The notes beneath the pieces are model-generated. The model saw nothing but the letters and a program-made list of their open reading frames with translations. It did no database searches and was not told where the DNA came from. Source: Candidatus Dadabacteria bacterium (GTDB lineage: Bacteria > Desulfobacterota_D > UBA1144 > Nemesobacterales > Nemesobacteraceae). From it: 64,000 nt of DNA. The stretch is from NCBI GenBank assembly GCA_022827275.1, contig JAJDTG010000005.1, positions 1-64,000 of the forward strand, read 5' to 3'. Position numbers and translations under genes: made by a program. Each line of letters begins with the position of its first letter. Position 1 is the stretch's first letter. This document shows positions 53,317 to 63,867 of the stretch, in pieces.

Positions 53317-55011
53317 ATGGCGAGTCTTTTATCAAAGGAACGTATCGTTAGAGGTCCGGAATTCAACCGCTGGCTGGCTGTGCCTCCGTCTATTGCGGTT
53401 CACCTGTGCATTGGTTCCGTTTACGCCTGGAGCATATATAATCCCGCGTTAATTGAAGTGCTTGGCGTTGCCACTAGTGCGGGGGACGACTGGACCCTGC
53501 GTCAGGTAGTGTGGATATTCAGCGTCGCGATCGCGTTCACCGGGCTTACGGCGGCGTTTGCCGGCAAATGGGTTGAGGAGGTGGGACCACGCATGGTCTG
53601 TGTGGTGGCGGCGTGTTTCTGGGGTGGCGGCTACATGCTCAGCAGTCTCGGTGTTACTTTGCATCAACTGTGGCTGATTTATTTGGGTTACGGAGTGATC
53701 GGCGGTATCGGTCTGGGTTTAGGTTATGTTTCTCCGGTCAGCAATTTAATTCGCTGGTTTCCGGACCGACGCGGCTTGGCTGCCGGAATGGCGATCATGG
53801 GCTTCGGTGGTGGGGCGATGGTTGCGGTGCCGCTTAAGGAGTTTTTCCTCCAGTATTTTTACAAAGCGCCTCAATACTTAGGAACAGTCGACGCCGTCGA
53901 TATGATCACCCGTTCGGGCCGACGCTTTGTTGAAGTCGGCGGTCAGCTCAGAGAGGTTGTCGTCGCGGGGGCTGCCGAGGCGGCGCATGTGCTGGCGCCC
54001 GGTACCGAAGCGGCCGGGGTATATGTGGTTGGCACAGGTTCTGCGGGAGTTTCCCAGACCTTTCTTTTCTTCGGAGTGATTTATTTTCTTGTGATAATGG
54101 TCTCGGCGTTTTTATATCGTGTCCCGGTTCCGGGGTATAAACCGCAAGGATGGGAGCCGCCGACCGCCAAGGATTCCAGCAAGCGAATGATCAGTCGGAA
54201 GGATGTGCATATCGATCAGGCGTTAAAAACGCCTCAGTTCTACCAGGTGTGGGCTGTGCTGTGCCTTAACGTTACAGCCGGTATCGGGATTATCTCAGTC
54301 GCCAAGACAATGATGACCGAGATATTCAGTGACGCGCTCCCGGGTGTTGTTGATGTTACCTTTGCTGCCACTTACGTCTTGATGATCGGCATGTTCAACA
54401 TGCTGGGGCGCATTATGTGGGCGAGCGCATCCGATAAACTAGGGCGACGCAATACGTGTTCGATATTTTGCGCGGCCGGTCTTTTGTTGTATTTGTCCAT
54501 TCCCGTGGCCGCCCACCAAGTGAGTCTTAACCCTTCGATTCTCTGGCTGTTAATGTTTTATGCGGCGACAATGATAATTTTTACTTTCTATGGAGGCGTT
54601 TTCGCTACCGTTCCGGCATATCTTGCCGACCTGTTCGGTACCCGTTACGTCGGTGGAATCTACGGGCGTTTGCTGACCGCTTGGAGCGTCGCCGGCGTGC
54701 TCGGTCCCTTGGCGGTCACCTCGCTTAGAGATCGTTCGCTTATGGCCGAAATCAATCGCCTCGCCGAAAAGGTATCGCCAGATGAATTCGTCAAGACTTT
54801 CGGAGCCGGAGTTAGCGACCTTGAGATACTCGTGCAAAATAAGACCGTAACGCTTGCGAAACTTATGGATATCGCGCCTGAAGGAACAGTGGACCCGACG
54901 GCTTCCTTGTACAACTCGACGATGTATGTGATGGCAGCGTTGCTAATAATCGCTCTGATAAGCAACCTCCTGATAAAACCGGTTGACGAAAAACATCACA
55001 TAAAGGACTGA
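53317..55011 (+). CDS. MFS transporter of the oxalate/formate antiporter (OFA) family
   Basis: The 564-residue protein has about 12 membrane helices. The OFA family pattern is clear: AVHLCIGSVYAWSIYNPAL in helix 1, GLGLGYVSPVSNLIRWFPDRRGLAAGM, and the MFS-like KLGRR motif in the cytoplasmic loop. An unusual ~90-residue extra loop with REVVVAGAAEAAHVLAPGTE lies between helices 5 and 6 (about 185-250). I chose the ATG at 53317; a GTG four codons earlier is possible. Arginine codons are mostly CGN, so it may be acquired. It follows the tRNA-Thr gene. The substrate is unknown. Confidence 0.82.
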   Translation: MASLLSKERIVRGPEFNRWLAVPPSIAVHLCIGSVYAWSIYNPALIEVLGVATSAGDDWTLRQVVWIFSVAIAFTGLTAAFAGKWVEEVGPRMVCVVAACFWGGGYMLSSLGVTLHQLWLIYLGYGVIGGIGLGLGYVSPVSNLIRWFPDRRGLAAGMAIMGFGGGAMVAVPLKEFFLQYFYKAPQYLGTVDAVDMITRSGRRFVEVGGQLREVVVAGAAEAAHVLAPGTEAAGVYVVGTGSAGVSQTFLFFGVIYFLVIMVSAFLYRVPVPGYKPQGWEPPTAKDSSKRMISRKDVHIDQALKTPQFYQVWAVLCLNVTAGIGIISVAKTMMTEIFSDALPGVVDVTFAATYVLMIGMFNMLGRIMWASASDKLGRRNTCSIFCAAGLLLYLSIPVAAHQVSLNPSILWLLMFYAATMIIFTFYGGVFATVPAYLADLFGTRYVGGIYGRLLTAWSVAGVLGPLAVTSLRDRSLMAEINRLAEKVSPDEFVKTFGAGVSDLEILVQNKTVTLAKLMDIAPEGTVDPTASLYNSTMYVMAALLIIALISNLLIKPVDEKHHIKD

Positions 55012-55140
55012 TGTGCGCTAGAGCGGAATAACAGAAGTTAAGAAAAATCATTGTAAAACCAATAATAAGGTTTTTTGCTTTTTGTCAGCCTTTCTCTACA
55101 ATTACCCTAAGTTAAAAATAGCCTTAAGGGGGATATAAGC

Positions 55141-56166
55141 ATGAAATTCGGCATTGGTTATTACAGTCTTCAATCACCTTCTCACCATCCAAGACCACAT
55201 AGTGAGCTGTACAGCGAAATGCTGACTGAAGTGGAGATGGCGGATCAGATGGGGTTTGACTCCGTATGGCTGACGGAGCATCACTTTCTCGACGATGGAT
55301 ACTGTCCCTCAATGCTTATAGCCGCTTCGGCAATCGCCGCTAGGACTAAAAATATCCGTATAGGTACAGGTGTGTTGCTGATACCCCTTCATGACCCGAT
55401 CCGAATAGCGGAAGATGCTTCCGTTGTTGATCTCATTTCCGGCGGAAGATTTATACTGGGACTGGGACTGGGTTACAGAAAAGAAGAGTTTGATGGATTC
55501 GGCAGGCAGTTAAAGCAGCGCAGGGGCAGGATTGAAGAAAGCCTTGAGATACTGAACAAGAGCTGGAGTGATGATCCGTTCAGTTTTGATGGAAAATATT
55601 ATCAGATAGAGAATTTGAATGTAACTCCCAAACCCGTTCAACAGCCAATACCCATATGGATCGGTGCTTTCACAGAACCCGCCATAAGGAGAGCAGCTCG
55701 GATTGGTGCTCCACTTTACGTTCCGGCAATCGGCGTAATACCGATTATCAAATACCTTTTTGATATGCATTCATCTTTCTTGAAGGAATATGGCAAAGAC
55801 CCCGACGAAGTTGAAAAGCCAGTTGTCAGAGAAATTTATATTTCCGACAAAAAAGCCGACGATGCTTGGGAGGATATAAAGGAGCATGTTACTTATACGG
55901 CCAAGGGATATGCTTCATGGGGTTCAATGGTGGATACTGAGGGCAACTTGCTGAGTGATCCGTCAGATCCGATCTTGTATGACCTTGCAAGGCAGCAGTC
56001 AATTATAGGAACCCCCGAAGAATGTGTTGAGACTATCATGAATTACCGGGAAAGCTTACCTATAGACAACCTGATATGTAGATTTAAATTCCCGGGTATT
56101 TCGCATGAAGAAGCAGTAAGGTCAATGAAGTTGTTTGTGGACAAGGTGTTGCCTGAAGTAGGATAG
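55141..56166 (+). CDS. LLM-class (luciferase-like) flavin-dependent oxidoreductase
   Basis: The 341-residue protein is a TIM-barrel flavin monooxygenase of the luciferase-like group. It shows MADQMGFDSVWLTEHHFLD, TKNIRIGTGVLLIPLHDPIRIAEDASVVDLISGGRF-type sequence (residues ~74-109), GLGLGYRKEEFDGFG and PIPIWIGAFTEPAIRRAARIG. These fit alkanal/alkane or F420-type relatives; the flavin cannot be told. AGGGGG lies 10 bases before the ATG. No reductase gene is adjacent. Confidence 0.85.
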   Translation: MKFGIGYYSLQSPSHHPRPHSELYSEMLTEVEMADQMGFDSVWLTEHHFLDDGYCPSMLIAASAIAARTKNIRIGTGVLLIPLHDPIRIAEDASVVDLISGGRFILGLGLGYRKEEFDGFGRQLKQRRGRIEESLEILNKSWSDDPFSFDGKYYQIENLNVTPKPVQQPIPIWIGAFTEPAIRRAARIGAPLYVPAIGVIPIIKYLFDMHSSFLKEYGKDPDEVEKPVVREIYISDKKADDAWEDIKEHVTYTAKGYASWGSMVDTEGNLLSDPSDPILYDLARQQSIIGTPEECVETIMNYRESLPIDNLICRFKFPGISHEEAVRSMKLFVDKVLPEVG

Positions 56167-56489
56167 CTCGGCTATTTCTCAAACTATTATTTTTATGTTT
56201 TTTAAAACCGGCCTGCAATGAATTGACGTTAAGAAAATACTGTTCAAACCCTGCTATCCAGCTAAGCTGCTTCTCTGACCTTTGTTTATTTGTCTCAGAA
56301 CAAAGAAAAATATTATCAGTGTTTAAAGGTAAGGAAATACAACCAATCCACAACCCAGGATGTTTTCCATCTCAATAAGTACTAGGCTGAGCTATGTCAA
56401 AGCCTTGGATCTACCCAAGAGTGATTGGGTTATTATTTTCGGTTTCGGTATCTAGACGACCGTGCTGGAAACGAACGTAGCGTGTGGCG
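56167..56489. other. Intergenic region, convergent, no gene seen
   Basis: It separates the LLM oxidoreductase from the 3' end of the phosphofructokinase gene. It is AT-rich with no recognisable protein or RNA and no obvious terminator. Confidence 0.5.
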
Positions 56490-57737
56490 TCAGCGGAAGA
56501 CTTTTGAGAAGTACTCCCTGAATTCGCCGCTGCTAAGGCTGGTCTGTCTGGAGAGTTCTTTAAGAGTTGCGGGCGTTTCGATATCCTCGCGTCTTAACTT
56601 GATCATGTATTTCTGCGAAACTTCGTAGGCTTCGGTGTTCCTGTCCATATATCTCACTTTAATGCTGTTTGTCTTTTTATCTATTAGTTCCTGAAACGGG
56701 ATCGCCTGTATTTTCCCCGTTCTTACGTATACAAGAGCCCCGCCTCCCTCTCCGCCGAGCAGGTACTTTACGGCGCAGTAGCCGAGCTTTCGTGTATAAT
56801 CGACGTCAAATGGAATCGGATTGGCCGAGCGCATTTCATAGCCAAGCCTCTTGTGCACCAGTTCCGCTTCGACTCCTTTCTCGGACAGTTTTTCGCCAAG
56901 AGCCTTTTTCAGAAGCTGACCGAAATTAACGTCAACGTATCTTATTCTTCCCATGCCGTCTTTGTCCATAAGTCCCAGGTCAACGGGGTCTATCTTGTCA
57001 AGCATCCCTTCGGCGAGTATGGCCACTCCGTACTCCCTCCCCATGCTCATTCTTTTTATTATGGAGCCCTCAAGAATGGCTACGACCTTCTCAAGCGGCA
57101 CTTTTTCCTCTTCGAAATCCTCGGGGATTATCGTTATTGTAGCTCCTGCTGACTGCCCGATTCCAAGAGCTAGGTGACCCGTTCTCCTGCCCATGGTTAT
57201 AACCAGAAACCACCTGCCCGTAGTTCTCGCCTCTTCCATTATGTTATTCATTATCTTCGCCCCCACATCCCTTGCGGTCTCGAATCCGAAGGTTGATATG
57301 TAGTCGGGAAGGGCAATGTTGTTGTCTATTGTTTTGGGCAGATGCGCTATTTTTAATCTTCCCCCAAAGTGTTCGTAAAGCGTTTTTGCGAGAAACATTG
57401 TTCCGTCGCCGCCTATGGTTATCAGGCTGCCTATGCCGAGTTTCTCAATCGAGGAAACCGTGTTTTTAAAGGTTTGCTCAGTTGCGAGGGGGTTTTGTCT
57501 TGATATTCCGATAATAGAACCGCCGGCCGTATAAATCCTCGAAGTGTTCTGGATATCAAGATCTAGAACCTTCGAGGTGTCTCCCCTGGAGATCCACTTA
57601 AACCCGTCGAGAATTCCAATTACTTTTTTCCCCCTGTTTTTGGCCTCGATAGTGGCCGAGCTTATCACGCCGTTTATCCCCGGTGCGGGTCCTCCGGCCG
57701 CTATTATTCCCAGATTGTCCATTTTCCTGCTAGTCAT
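56490..57737 (-). CDS. pfkA: 6-phosphofructokinase
   Basis: The 415-residue protein phosphorylates fructose 6-phosphate in glycolysis. It opens LGIIAAGGPAPGINGVI. The donor-site residues are mixed: GGDGT at 109-113, where Gly favours ATP, and PKTIDNN at 134-140, where Lys is usual in PPi-type enzymes and ATP-type hybrids. MGRRTGHLAL and the active-site EGML follow. The combination suggests an ATP-using member of the PPi-PFK-like clade, an inference. The ATG at 57737 overlaps the rhomboid stop by 8 bases; an ATG at 57722 is also possible. Confidence 0.87.
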   Translation of the reverse strand: MTSRKMDNLGIIAAGGPAPGINGVISSATIEAKNRGKKVIGILDGFKWISRGDTSKVLDLDIQNTSRIYTAGGSIIGISRQNPLATEQTFKNTVSSIEKLGIGSLITIGGDGTMFLAKTLYEHFGGRLKIAHLPKTIDNNIALPDYISTFGFETARDVGAKIMNNIMEEARTTGRWFLVITMGRRTGHLALGIGQSAGATITIIPEDFEEEKVPLEKVVAILEGSIIKRMSMGREYGVAILAEGMLDKIDPVDLGLMDKDGMGRIRYVDVNFGQLLKKALGEKLSEKGVEAELVHKRLGYEMRSANPIPFDVDYTRKLGYCAVKYLLGGEGGGALVYVRTGKIQAIPFQELIDKKTNSIKVRYMDRNTEAYEVSQKYMIKLRREDIETPATLKELSRQTSLSSGEFREYFSKVFR

Positions 57738-58446
57738 TTTCTCCGTACCATCCCGTTCCGTAACCGGCCTTGTATTTTTTACTTCGGTATCCCCGCGTGT
57801 AAAGAAAACTCCCTCCGGCTATGGCTCCGCAGGCGAATCCCGACATGTGCGCCCACAGACCCTCGGTTCCGGCGTCACCAATATAGCCGATTCCGGTCAG
57901 AAACTGAACGGCAAACCAGAAAATTATGAAAAGATAAGCCCTTATGCGTATGAAGTAGACAAACACCAGGACTATGAGAAGTGTAAGAATCCTTGATCTT
58001 GGGAAAAAGAGCATGTACGCGCCCAGGACTCCGGAAATCGCCCCGCTTGCCCCTATTACCGGAACCGCGGAGAGGGAGTTTAAAGCCACCTGGATAAATA
58101 CGGCTATCAGTCCGCAAACGAGGTAGAAAAGCAGGTATCTGGCGTGCCCCAGCAGATCTTCGATAGCGTTTCCGAATATGTAGAGAAAGATCAGGTTCCC
58201 GGCCAAGTGAAGCCAGTTTTCATGGATGAACATGGAACTGAAATATTTTGCCGTTCTGCCAAGGAATCCGTAGGCCTCAAGGGTGGTTATCTTGCTGGGG
58301 ACTATACCGTGCGTCTGGTAGAACATCTGAAGTGATTCCCCCGTAAGAAAAAGGGTATACACAAATACCAGCACGTTTACGGTGAGAAGCACGTAATTCA
58401 TATAGGGGACGATTTCGGTTTTTATTGTGCTTCTAATCGGTATCAT
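57730..58446 (-). CDS. Rhomboid family intramembrane serine protease
   Basis: Rhomboids cut membrane proteins inside the bilayer. The 238-residue reading has about six or seven membrane helices, the catalytic Ser135 in GASGAISG and His200 in WAHMSGF. The oxyanion-helping FIHENWLHLAGN segment lies near residue 80. The length follows from the ATG at 58446; a longer start at 58497 overlaps the divergent gene. The substrate is unknown. It ends inside the phosphofructokinase start. Confidence 0.88.
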   Translation of the reverse strand: MIPIRSTIKTEIVPYMNYVLLTVNVLVFVYTLFLTGESLQMFYQTHGIVPSKITTLEAYGFLGRTAKYFSSMFIHENWLHLAGNLIFLYIFGNAIEDLLGHARYLLFYLVCGLIAVFIQVALNSLSAVPVIGASGAISGVLGAYMLFFPRSRILTLLIVLVFVYFIRIRAYLFIIFWFAVQFLTGIGYIGDAGTEGLWAHMSGFACGAIAGGSFLYTRGYRSKKYKAGYGTGWYGEND

Positions 58447-58536
58447 TATTGTAACAATTATACTTAAAGCAGTTGAGGGAGTTAGGGTAAATTGCAAAGA
58501 CGTCGCACGGATATTCTGACAAGGATAAGGACTGAC

Positions 58537-58995
58537 ATGGAAAAAAGGTTCCGCGAGGCCACCTGTCTTCTGATAAATGTCGCGGTGTTCGACTTTGCCT
58601 CAAGCGGCGATCTCGGGATTCCTGAGAACCTATCACCGCCCGAGCTTCTTCGGGAGCTTGGTTCGCTTGGAGCGGAGATCGTCTTTTACGGTTCCGGTGA
58701 CGGGGACTTTGCCTCGACAAGCGGGTTTGGAAACCTGATCGAAGAAGCCGGTCACCGAATAGCTGGCGACCGCGCTTACGTTCTGGACAGGGCGGGGAGA
58801 AAGGACTGCGTGCTTCTGGGCTCCGAGATCTCCGACATTGATTTTTTTCTCTCCGGGGTTTTTTCCGTGGTGCCAAATTCCGCTCCGCTTGACCTCAAGA
58901 CGGTCTCGGACTACGTGTCTAACTTTGACGGAGAAGCGGTTTTCACGGAGCTTGGAAACCTGATTGTTAGCTCAAAAAGCGAAGACTGGGAATAG
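58537..58995 (+). CDS. Degenerate KdsC-like HAD protein (catalytic residues lost)
   Basis: KdsC is the HAD phosphatase that releases phosphate from KDO-8-phosphate in LPS synthesis. The 152-residue product keeps the KdsC scaffold, especially at the end: VLLGSEISDIDFFLSG matches Y(V/I)GDDxxDxPxxxxVG, and PLDLKTVSDYVSNFDGEAVF matches ADYVTxxxGGxGAVRE. But the first DxD is replaced in FDFASSGD and the late GDD by GSE. It would lack phosphatase activity and perhaps bind or stabilise a partner. The ATG at 58537 follows AAGGA; a TTG at 58492 is an alternative. queG follows after 6 bases. Confidence 0.55.
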   Translation: MEKRFREATCLLINVAVFDFASSGDLGIPENLSPPELLRELGSLGAEIVFYGSGDGDFASTSGFGNLIEEAGHRIAGDRAYVLDRAGRKDCVLLGSEISDIDFFLSGVFSVVPNSAPLDLKTVSDYVSNFDGEAVFTELGNLIVSSKSEDWE

Positions 58996-59001
58996 GTTTT
59001 T

Positions 59002-60138
59002 ATGAAAGAAGCTACGCGACTCTCGACGCTTATAAAGAACCGTGCGTTTGCCCTGGGCTTTGACCTTGTGGGAATAAGCCCGGCCGAGAGCCATTACGCG
59101 GAAGCGGACCTTTTTGAGCGCTGGCTCGGGCGGGGTTACGCGGGAGAGATGAACTATCTTGAGAGGGGGCTTGTTAAGAGAAAGGAAATGGAGAGGGTTC
59201 TCCCCGGCGCCCGGTCAGTCGTTTCCTGCGCCGTTAACTACAATACGGAGAATCCACGCTCGACGGAAGCTTCGGGAGGTGGCTGGATATCAAGGTACGC
59301 TTGGGGGGATGATTACCACGACGTAATGGGAGAAATGCTCGGCGGGCTTGCAGACTACATAACGGATCTTCTTCCCGAAGAAACCGGCGTCAGGGCTTAC
59401 GTGGATACGGGGCCGGTTCTTGAGAAAGTCCACGCGAGCCGCTCGGGAATAGGGTGGGTGGGTAAAAACACCTGTCTTATAAATCAGAGGGTCGGTTCCT
59501 GGCTTTTCCTCGGAGAGGTGATAACCGATATCGAGCTTGATTACGACTCGGCGGCTGAGGATCGCTGCGGTACCTGCACAAGGTGCATAGACGCCTGTCC
59601 CACCGATGCCATAGTGGAGCCTTATGTGCTTGACGCCAGGAAATGCATCTCCTATCTCACGATAGAGCTTAAGGGAAAAATGCCGCTTGAGCTGAGAGAA
59701 GGGGTGGAAAACAATGTTTTCGGATGCGACGTGTGTCAGGATGTATGTCCGTGGAACCGCGATGCTCTCTTTACTCTCAAGGAAAGCTTCCGGCCGCGCC
59801 AAAAACTGCTCAGTCCCGATTTCAAATGGCTTCTCGAACTTGACGGGGACGGTTTCCGGGATGTTTTCAGAAAAAGTCCGGTCAAGAGGGCCAAGCGCAG
59901 GGGTTTCATGAGAAATGTGCTAGTGGCTGTTGGAAATTCGGGAAATAAGGAGTATATAAAATACGCAAGGAGCCTTCTCGGAGATGATGAGCCGATCGTA
60001 AGGGCTCACGCGGTCTGGGCGCTCTGGAGACTGGGGGGAGAGGATTGCCGGGGTGAGCTTGAGTGCCTGCTTGAGACCGAAACCGACGGGGAAGTGCTGG
60101 AAGAAATTCATCATGCTATTGGTTCCCCGCGAAACTGA
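59002..60138 (+). CDS. queG: Epoxyqueuosine reductase QueG
   Basis: QueG reduces epoxyqueuosine to queuosine in tRNA using cobalamin and two 4Fe-4S clusters. The 378-residue protein has the N-terminal DUF1730-type domain (YAWGDDYHDVM), then YVDTGPVLEKVHASRSGIGW with the active aspartate. The ferredoxin-like ligands are CGTCTRCIDACPTDAI and CDVCQDVCPWNRD. A C-terminal HEAT-repeat segment (GDDEPIVRAHAVWALWRLGG) is typical for tRNA binding. It lies 6 bases after the KdsC-like gene. Confidence 0.92.
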   Translation: MKEATRLSTLIKNRAFALGFDLVGISPAESHYAEADLFERWLGRGYAGEMNYLERGLVKRKEMERVLPGARSVVSCAVNYNTENPRSTEASGGGWISRYAWGDDYHDVMGEMLGGLADYITDLLPEETGVRAYVDTGPVLEKVHASRSGIGWVGKNTCLINQRVGSWLFLGEVITDIELDYDSAAEDRCGTCTRCIDACPTDAIVEPYVLDARKCISYLTIELKGKMPLELREGVENNVFGCDVCQDVCPWNRDALFTLKESFRPRQKLLSPDFKWLLELDGDGFRDVFRKSPVKRAKRRGFMRNVLVAVGNSGNKEYIKYARSLLGDDEPIVRAHAVWALWRLGGEDCRGELECLLETETDGEVLEEIHHAIGSPRN

Positions 60139-60150
60139 GGTTTGTTTCTC

Positions 60151-61591
<1,441 letters not shown>

Positions 61592-61663
61592 TCATCTCGC
61601 CGGGGCTTCGGTCTTGCGGATGGTCTGGAGGTTTTTCGGACGACCCCCCTCCGGGGCGAAGCC

Positions 61664-62086
61664 CTAGAGTTGTTTTTGATGCTCCGTTATGTCCTTTTTT
61701 ACGTTTCCCGTTATGCCTTCCCAGTATCTCCACCAGTAGGAATCCGGTTCGTGGTTTGTTTTCTGCTGTTCGGCCCAGATGAGAACCTGCATGTGGTCTC
61801 CGTGATATAGCACCAGTTTCTTCGCGGCGTCTGCAACCTCTTCCTCGTTTATCGGAAGCTTGTTGAGCTCCCCGTCAAATATGGCTTTTATCTCTTTTAT
61901 GTAAGGCGCCGCGGCGCTTGAAATTTCCTTGATTCTCTCAGCCGGGGTCGCCACATCTCCCGGAAAAGATTCCTTTATGTTTTTCATGAGGTCTACGAAG
62001 TCAAGAAGATTATCAAGAGAGTCCTGCGCCTTCTTAACTTCCTTAAGACATTGCGTTAGTTCTTTTACGTTTGTCTTTAAAGACAT
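61664..62086 (-). CDS. Uncharacterised helical protein
   Basis: I do not recognise this 140-residue protein. It appears mainly helical: a coiled-coil-like N-terminus (VKELTQCLKEVKKAQDSL) and an acidic middle. A tryptophan-rich part follows (MQVLIWAEQQKTNHEPD, then SYWWRYWEG), where an aromatic cluster might bind a ligand or membrane. There is no signal peptide. The ATG at 62086 has a strong AGGAGG site; a start at 62143 is less likely. It sits between obg and the DUF1460 gene, all on one strand. Confidence 0.6.
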   Translation of the reverse strand: MSLKTNVKELTQCLKEVKKAQDSLDNLLDFVDLMKNIKESFPGDVATPAERIKEISSAAAPYIKEIKAIFDGELNKLPINEEEVADAAKKLVLYHGDHMQVLIWAEQQKTNHEPDSYWWRYWEGITGNVKKDITEHQKQL

Positions 62087-62151
62087 TAACCTGCCTCCTT
62101 GGTTACGATCATGCCCCGCCCGGGGCAGTTCTGATTCTAACACATAATCGA

Positions 62152-62967
62152 TTATTTTACCCTGTATACAAGAAGCCCGGGCTTGTTTTTCATGTAGGCG
62201 GCGAGTTCCTCGTCCAGCACTTTTCCGTGTACCGTGGAAGCGTGGCGCAGGTACACCACTCCGTCCTTTCTAACGGCTATTCCCGTGTGAGAGACGTCAA
62301 GGCCGTCTTTATCGGAGTAGATCCCGAGATAGTCCCCCGTTTTTATCCCTTGGAGTACAGGAGGGCTTAATTTCTCCGATGGGACATAGCTTACGTTCCT
62401 TTTTACCGTCGCAAGTCCCGGAAGCCAGAGAGAACCGTCTGTTTTTCTGTTAAGCTCTTTGGTCACCGTTGCTGTTGCATCGCCCCCGATTTCCCGGGTC
62501 ACATCACGCGCGTTCGTATCATTTCCGCTAACCCAGTCGGAGAAAAAATGTCTCCTGTTCTCCCACCGCACAGCGCCGTCTTTGTATCTGGTTTTCACAA
62601 GTTTTTTCTTAAACTCCCCGAAGCTTCCAGAAAGCCTGAGCGACTCCACGTAGTCGATATAGGTAAAGCAATCAAGCCCCGAGAGATCCACCGTAAGCTG
62701 CTCCGCCTCGCCACTTGCTCCCCCAAGGGTGTTTCCGGCATACGGAGTCCCGAGAAATTTCTCCGAGAGAAATTCTATTTTGGCTTCGGGACCGTCTTTT
62801 AAAGCTGCCTGTTCCATAAGGGTTTCTATCTCCTGCTGCGTCCAGTCTCCAAGAATCATTTTTTCTGAGTGTGCGGTCGAGAAGTCTTTTCCAAAGACCG
62901 TAAGCAGGAACTTTGCCGCGATAACTATGATGACCAGAAGAAAAAGATTTTTTATTATCCTGTTCAT
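62152..62967 (-). CDS. DUF1460 (NlpC/P60-like) peptidase/amidase homologue
   Basis: The 271-residue protein has an N-terminal membrane anchor (residues ~6-27) and a DUF1460 domain. The catalytic Cys is in LSGLDCFTYI near residue 100. His in DVSHTGIAV and RHAS near the end complete the papain-like set. DUF1460 proteins act on cell-wall peptides or N-acetylmuramoyl-L-alanine bonds; the target here is unknown. It lies 4 bases from the prepilin peptidase. Confidence 0.8.
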   Translation of the reverse strand: MNRIIKNLFLLVIIVIAAKFLLTVFGKDFSTAHSEKMILGDWTQQEIETLMEQAALKDGPEAKIEFLSEKFLGTPYAGNTLGGASGEAEQLTVDLSGLDCFTYIDYVESLRLSGSFGEFKKKLVKTRYKDGAVRWENRRHFFSDWVSGNDTNARDVTREIGGDATATVTKELNRKTDGSLWLPGLATVKRNVSYVPSEKLSPPVLQGIKTGDYLGIYSDKDGLDVSHTGIAVRKDGVVYLRHASTVHGKVLDEELAAYMKNKPGLLVYRVK

Positions 62968-62971
62968 GGTT

Positions 62972-63838
62972 TTACCCCGGCGACCCGATATTTATTCCGG
63001 CAAGGAGGAAAAGATCATCTCCGAGCAGGTAAAGGATGGCCGAAAGCGAAAGAAAGGGGCCGTAGGCTATGGCATGTCCCGGATCTTTCCTGCGCAGTAT
63101 TATAACCGAGAGTCCGATCAGGGTTCCGAGGATGGAACTCAGAAATATTACGACCAGCACCCCCCACATTCCGAAAAAAGCTCCCAGCATCGCGACAAGC
63201 TTTACGTCGCCCATTCCCATTCCTTCCTTTTTTCTCAAGTTCCTGTATGCCGTGGCGATCAGTAAAAAAGCTCCCCCTCCGAGCAGCGCTCCCCCTATGG
63301 AATTAAAAATGGCGATACTGGCCGTTGCAGGCAGAAAGTCCGCAAGGCCGGAGGAGAAGACCACCTCGGCCGCGGCTCCCCAGTCGGTCCTGAGCGCGTT
63401 TAGCGCAACCCCGGCTGCTATTCCGGGAAACGTTATCATGTCGGGAATAATGAGGTGCTTTATGTCTATCATTGTTATGGCCACAAGCCCGGTGCAGAGT
63501 GCCAGGTAGAAAAGCAGTTCAAGTGACACTCCGAACTCCCTGTAGAGAAAAACCGCCAGCACCGCGCAGAGAAGTTCTACAAGCGGATACTCGGCCGATA
63601 TGCGCTCTTCGCAGTAGGCACACCTGCCTCCGAGCAATAGCCAGCTCAGGATCGGAATGTTGTGATAGATCTTTATGGTGGTTTTGCAGCTTGTGCAGTG
63701 GGAACGGGGGGAGACTATGGATATCCCGGCCGGAACTCTCCTCACGCAGACGTTTGCGAAGCTTCCAAGTGCTGCTCCCAACATGAAAAACCATATTTCG
63801 GGAACGATGCTATGAAGAAAGAAAGAAGAACTTTCCAA
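62972..63838 (-). CDS. pilD: Prepilin leader peptidase/N-methyltransferase
   Basis: PilD cleaves type IV pilin-like leaders and methylates the new N-terminus. The 288-residue protein has about eight membrane helices, the four zinc-binding cysteines Cys48, 51, 73 and 76, and the catalytic aspartates in DIKHLIIPD (Asp125) and GMGDVK. It implies type IV pili or type II secretion elsewhere in the genome. It is the gene upstream of the DUF1460 gene. Confidence 0.93.
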   Translation of the reverse strand: MESSSFFLHSIVPEIWFFMLGAALGSFANVCVRRVPAGISIVSPRSHCTSCKTTIKIYHNIPILSWLLLGGRCAYCEERISAEYPLVELLCAVLAVFLYREFGVSLELLFYLALCTGLVAITMIDIKHLIIPDMITFPGIAAGVALNALRTDWGAAAEVVFSSGLADFLPATASIAIFNSIGGALLGGGAFLLIATAYRNLRKKEGMGMGDVKLVAMLGAFFGMWGVLVVIFLSSILGTLIGLSVIILRRKDPGHAIAYGPFLSLSAILYLLGDDLFLLAGINIGSPG

Positions 63839-63867
63839 GGTGACTCCTGTCCCAATTGCGGCTTTCG

